A DNA stretch of 21,753 bases from CAZQIO01 sp964593405 (GTDB lineage: Bacteria; Patescibacteriota; Minisyncoccia; Minisyncoccales; GBS-2), in the NCBI GenBank assembly GCA_964593405.1, contig CAZQIO010000010.1, positions 1-21,753 of the forward strand, written 5' to 3'. A model generated the notes under the pieces. The model made no database searches, was not told the origin of the DNA, and worked only from the letters and a program-made list of their open reading frames with translations. This document shows positions 6,882 through 13,220 of the stretch, piece by piece. Within the stretch, counting starts at the first letter, position 1. Each line of letters starts with the position of its first letter. The translations under genes were made by a program, and so were the position numbers.

Positions 6882-8089
6882 TTTATTGCCTGGAGCATTG
6901 AATACATTGGTTGGACCATTGAAACAACAAAAAAACCAACAACAGCTCCGACTATTAAAAGTAAAATTGGCTCAACAACCGAAGCTAAATTTTTTGCCAT
7001 ACTTGAAACCTCTTCTTCATAAAAGCTTGCCAATTTTTCTAAAATGTTTGAAGTTTCTCCTGTTTCTTCACCAACTTCTATCATCGAAATAAAAGTTAAA
7101 GGATAAATGTTTTTGTAATTTCTTAAACATTGAGAGAGTTTTTCTCCTTTTTTTACTTTTTCTGCAGCCTCAATTAAAGCATTCTTGTAAAAGCTATTTC
7201 CCAAAGTGTTGGCAGTAATTTCCAGAGCTCTTGGCAAGGAAACTCCGGCAGAAATTAAAGAGGCAAGCCCCCTAGCGCTGGAGGCGGTATTGGACTTTTT
7301 TGTCATCCCAGCAACAATTGGCACCTTCAAAGAAATCGTATCTAAAATTTTTTTTCCGATTTTTGTTTTTAAAAACTGAAAAAGAGAAACAAAAAACAAA
7401 AACAAACAAAAAATTAAAAGGTACCATTTTTTGGCCAAAAATTCTCCCAAAAAAATGACAATCTTAGTTGTTAAAGGAAGCTCAATTTCCAACTCTTTAA
7501 AAGTCTCTGCCAATTTTGGCACAACCACAACAAGCATTAAAATTCCAACCCCAACCATGGCCAAAACAATTACTGCCGGATAAATCATCGCTCCCTTTAT
7601 TTTTGTCTTGAGGTCATGTTCTCTCTCCATATAGTTTGCTAAAACTCCTAAAACTTCTTCTAAATTCCCAGCCTCTTCAGCCACCTTGATCATATTTTGG
7701 TAAAAATCGCTAAAAATTTCCGGGAAATTAGAAAGAGAATCTGAAAGCCTCGTTCCTTTTATGATATCTTCTTCAATTTTTTTTAAAGCCTTTTTAAAAC
7801 TTTTACTTTTTACCTGTTCTGCCAAAGAAGCAATCGCCCTTGGTAAAGAAACTCCTGCCGAAATCATCACTTGCAAATTGCGAGTGAAAAACATTTTTTC
7901 TTGAAGAGAAACCCCAAAAGAGAAAGTTTTAAATTTAAACTTTTTTCTCTCTTTTTTTACCTCTGCTTTAATTAAAATTAGCCCCTCTTGTTTGAGAAGC
8001 TTTGCTAATTGATGGAGATTTTCTGCCTCTTTAGTTCCAACCTGAGTTTTCCCATCAAGAGTTTTTGCCAAAAAAGAATATTTTGGCAT
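6878..8089 (-). CDS. pilC: PilC, inner-membrane platform of the type IV pilus
   Basis: A 403-residue polytopic protein of the PilC/GspF family. It has the two expected T2SSF repeats (about 66-190 and 268-392), each holding the same AGVSLPRA motif. Membrane segments lie at about 168-190, 218-240 and 370-392. It would bind PilB at the cytoplasmic face and help load pilin subunits. Length matches the family. The ATG at 8089 is the first gene of the minus-strand locus and follows a TAAAAT box by exactly 6 bases, so the transcript is probably leaderless. Confidence 0.95.
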   Translation of the reverse strand: MPKYSFLAKTLDGKTQVGTKEAENLHQLAKLLKQEGLILIKAEVKKERKKFKFKTFSFGVSLQEKMFFTRNLQVMISAGVSLPRAIASLAEQVKSKSFKKALKKIEEDIIKGTRLSDSLSNFPEIFSDFYQNMIKVAEEAGNLEEVLGVLANYMEREHDLKTKIKGAMIYPAVIVLAMVGVGILMLVVVVPKLAETFKELEIELPLTTKIVIFLGEFLAKKWYLLIFCLFLFFVSLFQFLKTKIGKKILDTISLKVPIVAGMTKKSNTASSARGLASLISAGVSLPRALEITANTLGNSFYKNALIEAAEKVKKGEKLSQCLRNYKNIYPLTFISMIEVGEETGETSNILEKLASFYEEEVSSMAKNLASVVEPILLLIVGAVVGFFVVSMVQPMYSMLQAIK

Positions 8090-8095
8090 TCTTAA

Positions 8096-8107
8096 ATTTT
8101 ACCAAAA
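8096..8107 (-). promoter_or_regulatory. Extended -10 promoter of pilC
   Basis: Minus strand reads TTTTGGTAAAAT, that is a TGn extension and a TAAAAT box (8096-8101), ending 6 bases before the pilC ATG. No convincing -35 box is seen 17 bases upstream. The same 10-base core TTTGGTAAAAT-type motif precedes tRNA-Pro and tRNA-fMet. Confidence 0.5.
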
Positions 8108-8132
8108 TTTTGAAAAAATAGCAGCTAAAAAT

Positions 8133-8156
8133 AAAAAAAGGGGGAATTTATCCCCC
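8133..8156 (-). terminator. Rho-independent terminator of khpA
   Basis: Minus strand: GGGGGA pairs with TCCCCC around a 5-nt loop (8140-8156), followed at once by seven Ts (8139-8133). It lies 24 bases after the khpA stop codon, and A-runs on the other side make it potentially bidirectional. Confidence 0.85.
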
Positions 8157-8179
8157 AAAAAAAGTCAACTTTTTTCGTT

Positions 8180-8443
8180 TTAGCTTTTCTTGTCTGGCTC
8201 TTCTATCCTGAGGGTCACTCTGGCGTGATTTTTCAACCCAACAATCCTTACCAAGTGCCTAATTGCCTGGACAGTAGCTCCCTTTTTCCCAATGATCTGT
8301 CCCATGTCGTTGGGGTGAACTTTTAAAGAAAGCAGCACTCCCATTTCATCGACAGTTCTTGTAATTTTCGCATCTTCTGGATGATCACAAAGAGCCTTAA
8401 CTACTGCCTCTAAAAATTCTTGATCTGGTTTTTTCTCGGCCAT
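8180..8443 (-). CDS. khpA: KH-domain RNA-binding protein KhpA
   Basis: An 87-residue single type II KH-domain protein. The GxxG loop is visible as IIGKKGATVQAIRHLV (about residues 50-65), followed by the strand RVTLRIEEP. Length and motif match KhpA (YlqC). It binds RNA, often with a partner KhpB, which is not in this window. In many bacteria the gene sits between rpsP and rimM; here it stands alone with its own promoter and terminator. Unlike most operon heads here it has a leader of about 70 nt with two hairpins. Confidence 0.93.
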   Translation of the reverse strand: MAEKKPDQEFLEAVVKALCDHPEDAKITRTVDEMGVLLSLKVHPNDMGQIIGKKGATVQAIRHLVRIVGLKNHARVTLRIEEPDKKS

Positions 8444-8444
8444 G

Positions 8445-8507
8445 ATTTCTATCGTTCAGAAATTTCCCGACCTTTACCGGAATTCTCGCTATTTCTTGAG
8501 AACCCGG
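8445..8507 (-). promoter_or_regulatory. Structured 5' leader of khpA
   Basis: Two hairpins can be drawn in the predicted leader. The first pairs CCGG plus TTCTC with GAGAA plus CCGG (8477-8507, 9 pairs and a small internal asymmetry). The second pairs ATTTCT with AGAAAT around a 7-nt loop (8445-8463) and ends one base before the ATG, leaving no room for an exposed Shine-Dalgarno. It may control translation, perhaps by KhpA itself (inference). Confidence 0.45.
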
Positions 8508-8523
8508 CCTTCTAATAAGAAAT

Positions 8524-8551
8524 ATCATAAAAAATTTTAATTTTTTGTCAA
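8524..8551 (-). promoter_or_regulatory. Promoter of khpA
   Basis: Minus strand: perfect TTGACA (8546-8551), 16-base spacer, TATGAT (8524-8529). Predicted start near 8517, about 70 nt before the ATG. It lies back to back with the divergent kinase promoter. Confidence 0.6.
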
Positions 8552-8555
8552 GATA

Positions 8556-8584
8556 TTCACCTTACAAAATAAAACCACTATAAT
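8556..8584 (+). promoter_or_regulatory. Promoter of the kinase-regulator-pilB operon
   Basis: TTCACC (8556-8561), 17-base spacer, perfect TATAAT (8579-8584). The box ends 6 bases before an ATG (8591) that opens a two-codon ORF, and 11 bases before the GTG used by the kinase. Confidence 0.6.
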
Positions 8585-8595
8585 TTGATAATGGG

Positions 8596-9534
8596 GTGAA
8601 ATTTTTAGAAAAAATAACTGGCTTTAGTGAATGCAAAAAATATGGAATTTCGCTTTGGCAATGCCCCAGTTTTTTATTTTTAATACTCGGGCAAATAACC
8701 ATTGCCTTGATTTTACTCTCTTTTGCTATTTTATCAAAATTCATCCAAGAAGAAGAAATCGTTGCTCTGATAGTTTTGCTCATTGCCGCAATTTTACTTG
8801 TTTTATCTTTTATTATCACTAACTCTTTTGAAAGACTGGCCCAGGCAAACAGAATGAAAACTGAATTTGTCAACATTGTCTCCCATCAATTAAGATCTCC
8901 CCTTTCAAACATCAAGTGGGCCTTAGAACTTTTAATGTCTGGAAGGATTGGCGAGGTCAAACCAGAACAACTTGAATATTTTAAAATTTTGAAAGAAAAC
9001 TCAGACAGAATGGGAAGTTTAATCAAAGACTTATTAATCGTTGCCAAAATAGAAAGCGCCAAGCTTTCCGTTAAAAAAGACTTTTTCTCTCTCGAGGATT
9101 TGACAAAAAAGATAATAAAAGAATTTGAACCTTTTGCTAAAGCTTCAAACATTGAAATTCAATTTTCTTTTGAAGAAAACCTACCAAAAGTTTATGCCAA
9201 CGAACAGCAAATCAGAGAGGTAATAGAGAACCTTTTGGAAAACGCAATAAGGTACACAATCGGTAAGGGTTTAGTTAAAATAAAAATAAGGAAGGACAAA
9301 AACAAGATATTTTTTGAAATAGAAGACAACGGGGTGGGGATTCCAAAAGAAGAACAAAAATTCATTTTTCAAAAGTTTTTTAGAGCTTCCAACGTACTTA
9401 AATATCAAACTCAGGGAACTGGTCTTGGTCTTTACATTTCAAAGCAGATTATTGAAAAGTCAGGGGGGAAAATTGGTTTTTCAAGCCAAGAAGGCAAAGG
9501 GTCGAAATTTTGGTTTTTCTTACCAATAAAATGA
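8596..9534 (+). CDS. Membrane sensor histidine kinase
   Basis: A 312-residue kinase with two membrane helices near the N terminus (about 25-48 and 54-76) joined by a very short loop, so there is no real extracytoplasmic sensor domain. The dimerisation domain has the H box IVSHQLRSPLS (His97). The ATPase domain has the N box (ENLLENAIRYT, near 220), G1 DNGVGIP and G2 GTGLGLYI. It would autophosphorylate and pass phosphate to the receiver encoded next, whose ATG overlaps its stop by 4 bp. The start is a GTG at 8596, with no in-frame ATG upstream. The adjacent GGGG run could hide an indel: one more G would put the ATG at 8591 in frame. Confidence 0.93.
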   Translation: MKFLEKITGFSECKKYGISLWQCPSFLFLILGQITIALILLSFAILSKFIQEEEIVALIVLLIAAILLVLSFIITNSFERLAQANRMKTEFVNIVSHQLRSPLSNIKWALELLMSGRIGEVKPEQLEYFKILKENSDRMGSLIKDLLIVAKIESAKLSVKKDFFSLEDLTKKIIKEFEPFAKASNIEIQFSFEENLPKVYANEQQIREVIENLLENAIRYTIGKGLVKIKIRKDKNKIFFEIEDNGVGIPKEEQKFIFQKFFRASNVLKYQTQGTGLGLYISKQIIEKSGGKIGFSSQEGKGSKFWFFLPIK

Positions 9535-9896
9535 AAAAAATTCTTTTCATCGAAGATGAATGTGCCCTTCAAAAAACTTTTGGCGACCTTTTGAGGAAGG
9601 AAGGTTTTGAAATGATTTCTGCTTTAGATGGAAAAACAGGACTGGAATTGGCCAAAACAAAAAATCCAGACCTAATTTTGCTAGATTTAATTTTGCCCCA
9701 AAAAGATGGTTTTGAGGTTTTAAAAGAACTAAAATCTGATGAAAAAACAAAAGACATTCCGATTATCATTTTGACAAATTTGGAAAATTTAGAAGATGTA
9801 GAAAAAGCAATTTCTTTGGGGGCAACAACCTATTTAGTCAAGGCCTACCATTCCTTAGAAGAAGTTTTAGAGAAAATAAAAAACACTTTAAAATAA
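9531..9896 (+). CDS. Single-domain response regulator (CheY-like receiver)
   Basis: A 121-residue stand-alone receiver domain without an output domain. Acidic pair at residues 8-9 (IEDE), phosphoacceptor Asp52 in LLDLILP, Thr82 in IILTN and Lys104 in YLVKAY are all present. The start MKKILFIEDE at 9531 forms an ATGA overlap with the kinase stop; a longer reading from 9510 would overlap further and add residues not seen in receivers. It ends 5 bases before pilB. It probably acts by protein contact, and the operon suggests the pilus extension machinery as target (inference). Confidence 0.93.
   Translation: MKKILFIEDECALQKTFGDLLRKEGFEMISALDGKTGLELAKTKNPDLILLDLILPQKDGFEVLKELKSDEKTKDIPIIILTNLENLEDVEKAISLGATTYLVKAYHSLEEVLEKIKNTLK
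9866..9894 (+). promoter_or_regulatory. Possible internal promoter for pilB
   Basis: TTTAGA (9866-9871), 17-base spacer, TAAAAT (9889-9894), ending 7 bases before the pilB ATG. It lies within the end of the regulator gene. The spacing matches other leaderless-type promoters here, but the -35 box is weak. Confidence 0.35.
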
Positions 9897-9901
9897 TTTT
9901 C

Positions 9902-11650
9902 ATGAAAGTCGAACCTCAGCAATTAAAGGCCTTTATGGTCGATGCCGGAATGATTACCCCTGAAAAGTTTGATGAATGTCAAAAGAAAGCTCAAGAAAGG
10001 GGAATGAAAATCGAAGATGTTTTAATTTCAGAAGGGATAATTTCAGAAGAAGACTTAAGAAAGCTAGAAGCATACATTCTGGGAATTCCCTTTGTTAATT
10101 TGGAAAAAGAAACAATCCCTCCAGAAGTTTTAAAAATTATTCCAGAACCAATAGCCAGAGCTCACAATATTGTTGCTTTTAGAAAAAAAGGAAACAACCT
10201 AGAGGTGGCAATGTTAGATCCAGAAGACTTGAGAACAATAGATTTTATAAAAAAAGTAACCCCTTATAGAATTTTGCCAAGATTGACAAACGAAGCCTCA
10301 ATCAGAAACGCTTTAAAACAGTATCAAAAATCTCTGGAGGCCGAATTTGGGGAAATAATTCAAAAAGAGGTTGAAGGGATAAAAACGATCAAGGAAGAAG
10401 AAAAGGTGGAAGAAAAAAAAGATTTAGAAAAGATAGCAACAGAACTTCCAATAATTAGAATCGTCGACACCCTCATTAAACATGCAATTTTGCAAAGGGC
10501 TTCTGACATTCATATTGAGCCAATGGAAAAAGAAGTTTTGGTTAGATATAGAATTGATGGAATTTTAAGAGACGCAATGACTTTACCAAAAGTTGTAGCC
10601 CCTGGAATTGTCGCTAGAATTAAAGTTTTGTCGAATTTAAGATTGGACGAACACAGACTTCCCCAAGACGGTCGCTTTAAAGTAGAAAGCGAAGATTATA
10701 AATATTCAGTGAGAGTTTCAATCTTGCCGGTTTTTGATGGAGAAAAAGTCGTTATGCGACTTTTACCAGAAACGGCCAGGGGATTTTCTCTTGAAGAATT
10801 GGGACTAAGGGGAAAAGCCTTAGAAGATGTTCAAGTTAATTTGAGAAAACCAGTCGGTATGATTTTGGTTTGTGGTCCGACGGGTTCTGGAAAAACAACA
10901 ACTTTGTATTCGATGATAGAAATATTGAACACTCCAGCAGTCAACATTTGCACTATAGAAGATCCTATCGAATATAGAATCCCAAGGGTAAACCAAACCC
11001 AGGTTAATCCAAAAGTTGGTCTCACTTTTGCCACCGGTCTTAGGGCTTTGCTTAGACAAGACCCAGACATTATCATGGTCGGAGAAATTAGAGATCGGGA
11101 AACCGCTTCTTTGGCAGTAAACGCTGCTTTAACTGGCCATTTGGTTTTGTCTACCCTTCATACGAATTCAGCTGCCGGAGCAATTCCAAGATTAATCGAC
11201 ATGAAGGTTGAACCTTTTTTGATTGCCTCAACTTTAAATTTAATTGTCGCTCAAAGATTGGTGAGAAGACTTTGTCCTCAAAAAGAAAAGTATTATTTAA
11301 AAGAGGAACAACTAGACAATCTTTCAAAATACTGCGACTTAAACAGAATTTTGGAAATTTTAAGAGAAGAAAAATTGGCCGGGCCAAACCAACCGATCAC
11401 CAAAGTTCCATTTTTTAGGCCAGTTCCTTCGAAAGAATCTCCGGATGGTTATCGAGGGAGAATCGGGATATTTGAGGTTTTACCAGTGACCCAAACTATC
11501 AAAGAACTAATATTGAAAGAAGCAAGCGCTGATGAAATTGAAAGACAGGCAAAAAAAGAGGGAATGAGAACTATGGTGGAAGATGGATTTGTAAAGGCAG
11601 CTCAGGGAATAACTTCAATTGAAGAAGTTTTGCGGGTGATAGTAGAATGA
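9902..11650 (+). CDS. pilB: PilB, type IV pilus extension ATPase
   Basis: A 582-residue GspE/PilB-family ATPase. An MshEN-like N-terminal domain covers about 1-140, a Glu/Lys-rich linker about 150-180, and the core ATPase the rest. Walker A is GPTGSGKT (325-332), the Asp box lies near 353 (IEDPIEY), Walker B is DPDIIMVGEIRD (387-398), and the His box STLHTNSA follows near 417. The usual zinc tetracysteine is not seen: after RRLCPQ (about 455-460) there is no CxxC, and SPDGYRGRIGIFEV (about 513-526) lacks the second Cys pair. Last gene of the kinase-regulator operon; tRNA-Pro follows 47 bases later. Confidence 0.95.
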   Translation: MKVEPQQLKAFMVDAGMITPEKFDECQKKAQERGMKIEDVLISEGIISEEDLRKLEAYILGIPFVNLEKETIPPEVLKIIPEPIARAHNIVAFRKKGNNLEVAMLDPEDLRTIDFIKKVTPYRILPRLTNEASIRNALKQYQKSLEAEFGEIIQKEVEGIKTIKEEEKVEEKKDLEKIATELPIIRIVDTLIKHAILQRASDIHIEPMEKEVLVRYRIDGILRDAMTLPKVVAPGIVARIKVLSNLRLDEHRLPQDGRFKVESEDYKYSVRVSILPVFDGEKVVMRLLPETARGFSLEELGLRGKALEDVQVNLRKPVGMILVCGPTGSGKTTTLYSMIEILNTPAVNICTIEDPIEYRIPRVNQTQVNPKVGLTFATGLRALLRQDPDIIMVGEIRDRETASLAVNAALTGHLVLSTLHTNSAAGAIPRLIDMKVEPFLIASTLNLIVAQRLVRRLCPQKEKYYLKEEQLDNLSKYCDLNRILEILREEKLAGPNQPITKVPFFRPVPSKESPDGYRGRIGIFEVLPVTQTIKELILKEASADEIERQAKKEGMRTMVEDGFVKAAQGITSIEEVLRVIVE

Positions 11651-11655
11651 TGGGG

Positions 11656-11684
11656 TTGAAAGAAAATTTGAATTTTGGTAAAAT
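11656..11684 (+). promoter_or_regulatory. Promoter of tRNA-Pro/tRNA-Gly
   Basis: TTGAAA (11656-11661), 17-base spacer ending in the TGG extension, TAAAAT (11679-11684). Predicted start is about 6-7 bases before tRNA-Pro. A second possible box, TAATAT, lies at 11686-11691. Confidence 0.6.
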
Positions 11685-11697
11685 GTAATATAGAATT

Positions 11698-11769
11698 CGG
11701 GGAGTGGTGTAGCGGTAACACGCATGGTTTGGGACCATGAGATCTCGGGTTCAAATCCCGACTCCCCGA
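11698..11769 (+). tRNA. tRNA-Pro (anticodon TGG)
   Basis: Acceptor CGGGGAG pairs with CTCCCCG, with the C1:G72 pair and A73 expected for proline. The anticodon stem CATGG/CCATG closes loop TTTGGGA, giving TGG, and the T loop is TTCAAAT. CCA is not encoded. Confidence 0.96.
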
Positions 11770-11780
11770 AAGCTTTCTGT

Positions 11781-11852
11781 GCGGGAGTAATTCAGCGGTA
11801 GAATGCCTCCCTTCCAAGGAGGTCGTCGCGGGTTCGAATCCCGTCTCCCGCT
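11781..11852 (+). tRNA. tRNA-Gly (anticodon TCC)
   Basis: Acceptor GCGGGAG pairs with CTCCCGC, with discriminator T as expected for glycine. The anticodon stem CCTCC/GGAGG closes loop CTTCCAA, and the T loop is TTCGAAT. It lies 11 bases after tRNA-Pro and only 7 bases before the next start codon. Confidence 0.96.
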
Positions 11853-11859
11853 CAATAAT

Positions 11860-12111
11860 ATGAAAAAAGTTTTTCTGCTTTTATTTTTTGTTTCCCTTTT
11901 TCTCCCTTTCTCAAATTTATCCAAAGCAAAAACAGCCAATTTATCCCAGACAAAAACAGCCAAGACTAGCAATTTTGGAGAAAAAATAAAGGAATTTTTG
12001 GCCCTCTTGATCGATATTTTCATTAAATTTTTTCAATTACTTCAAGAATTTTTAGGGCTTATTATTCAATTTTTTAGCTGGTTAAAAAGCCTCCTTCTCT
12101 CTGGTTCTTAG
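11860..12111 (+). CDS. Small secreted or membrane-associated protein
   Basis: An 83-residue protein I do not recognise. MKK is followed by a hydrophobic stretch and LSKAKTA, a plausible signal peptide cut near residue 22-24. Then comes a short Thr/Lys/Ala segment with a near-repeat (KTANLSQTKTAKT) and a long hydrophobic C-terminal helix (about 45-83, rich in Phe/Leu/Ile). The ATG at 11860 is chosen because an upstream in-frame ATG (11803) lies inside tRNA-Gly. The start is 7 nt after the tRNA 3' end, so tRNA 3' processing would leave a nearly leaderless mRNA. Function unknown. Confidence 0.65.
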   Translation: MKKVFLLLFFVSLFLPFSNLSKAKTANLSQTKTAKTSNFGEKIKEFLALLIDIFIKFFQLLQEFLGLIIQFFSWLKSLLLSGS

Positions 12112-12112
12112 C

Positions 12113-12140
12113 TTGTTTTTGTTTTAAAATCGGCTATAAT
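12113..12140 (+). promoter_or_regulatory. Leaderless-type promoter of the rseP operon
   Basis: TTGTTT (12113-12118), 16-base spacer, perfect TATAAT (12135-12140), then six Ts and the rseP ATG. The transcript would begin at the start codon. Confidence 0.65.
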
Positions 12141-12146
12141 TTTTTT

Positions 12147-13214
12147 ATGATTGAGTTTTTAGTTGCTTTTTTTGGCATTTTCCTTTTAATATTGCTTCAC
12201 GAATTTTCTCACTTTTTAGTAGCCAAAAAATTTGGGGTAAAAGTTGAAGAATTTGGAATAGGTTATCCTCCAAGATTGCTTAGCAAAAAAATCGGAGAGA
12301 CTGTTTATTCTCTCAATCTTTTTCTTTTTGGAGCCTTTGTGAGGGTAGCTGGAGAAACGGAAAATGAAAAAGACAGTTTTTTTGCTCAACCTCTTTTGGT
12401 AAGGCTTTTTGTTGCTCTAGCTGGAGTCTTTTCTTTTTGGTTGATGGCTTTTTTTCTTTTTTCTTTCCTTTTTAAAGTTGGAACCGAAGTTGCCATCCCA
12501 GACGAACAATTCTCCCCATTTTCTCAAGTTTATGTAGCAGCCATAGCCAAAAATTCACCAGCAGAAAAAGCCGATTTGAGAGTTGGAGATAAAATTTTAG
12601 AAATCGGAGTTTCGGTTGAGGAAATGAAAAAAGTAGAAAAAATAAAAGAAATTCAAGAGTTTACAAGGGCTAATTTGGGCAAAGAAATTATTTTGAAAAT
12701 TGAGAGAGGAAAAGAAATTTTAGAAAAAAGAATTACTCCAAGAATTTCTCCTCCAGAAGGAGAAGGCCCAATCGGAGTTGTTCTGGTGAGGACAGAAATA
12801 AAAAAATATCCCCTTTTTTTGGCAATTTGGCAGGGCATCAAAAGCACTTTTAATTTGAGTTTTGAAGCTTCAAAAGGCTATTTTGTTGCTTTAAAACAAG
12901 CAATTTTAAAGGGAAAAAACGAAATTGAGGTTGTTGGTCCGGTTGGCATTTTCAAAACTGCCTGGCAGGCCACTAAAATCGGTCCAAAATATTTTTTGAA
13001 CTTTTTAGCTACCCTTTCTGTCTATTTGGCAATTGTCAACGCCTTACCAATTCCTCCTCTAGATGGTGGAAAGGTTTTGTTTTTGATGATCGAGGCAGTG
13101 AGAAAAAGACCAATTTCACCAAAGGTCGAAGCAAAAATTACAGCCCTTTTTTTTGGCCTGTTGCTTTTGATTTCTGTTTTAGTGACAATAAAAGATATAA
13201 TTGAGTTGTTTTGA
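12147..13214 (+). CDS. rseP: RseP-like site-2 intramembrane metalloprotease
   Basis: A 355-residue M50 peptidase. The zinc site HEFSH (residues 18-22) lies in the first membrane helix, and the second motif NALPIPPLDGGKV lies near residue 300, where the Asp is the third ligand. A PDZ domain spans about 130-200 (NSPAEKADLRVGDKI). Hydrophobic segments at about 85-110, 285-300 and 325-350 complete the family plan. It cleaves membrane-bound substrates such as anti-sigma factors or leftover signal peptides; no anti-sigma factor is nearby. First gene of a six-gene operon, 6 bases before proS. Confidence 0.93.
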   Translation: MIEFLVAFFGIFLLILLHEFSHFLVAKKFGVKVEEFGIGYPPRLLSKKIGETVYSLNLFLFGAFVRVAGETENEKDSFFAQPLLVRLFVALAGVFSFWLMAFFLFSFLFKVGTEVAIPDEQFSPFSQVYVAAIAKNSPAEKADLRVGDKILEIGVSVEEMKKVEKIKEIQEFTRANLGKEIILKIERGKEILEKRITPRISPPEGEGPIGVVLVRTEIKKYPLFLAIWQGIKSTFNLSFEASKGYFVALKQAILKGKNEIEVVGPVGIFKTAWQATKIGPKYFLNFLATLSVYLAIVNALPIPPLDGGKVLFLMIEAVRKRPISPKVEAKITALFFGLLLLISVLVTIKDIIELF

Positions 13215-13220
13215 AAAATT

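Noticed and set aside
6700..7092. 130-residue plus-strand ORF opposite pilC and the PilV-like gene
   Set aside because: It lies antisense to two well-supported coupled genes and has low-complexity composition with no motif.
9510..9530. Upstream ATG for the response regulator
   Set aside because: It lies within the kinase frame and adds MVFLTNK before a typical receiver start; the ATG at 9531 gives the usual 4-bp overlap.
13201..13214. UGA read as glycine (SR1/Gracilibacteria code)
   Set aside because: TGA ends rseP, infB, rbfA and the kinase at the expected family lengths, and no TGA interrupts a conserved frame.
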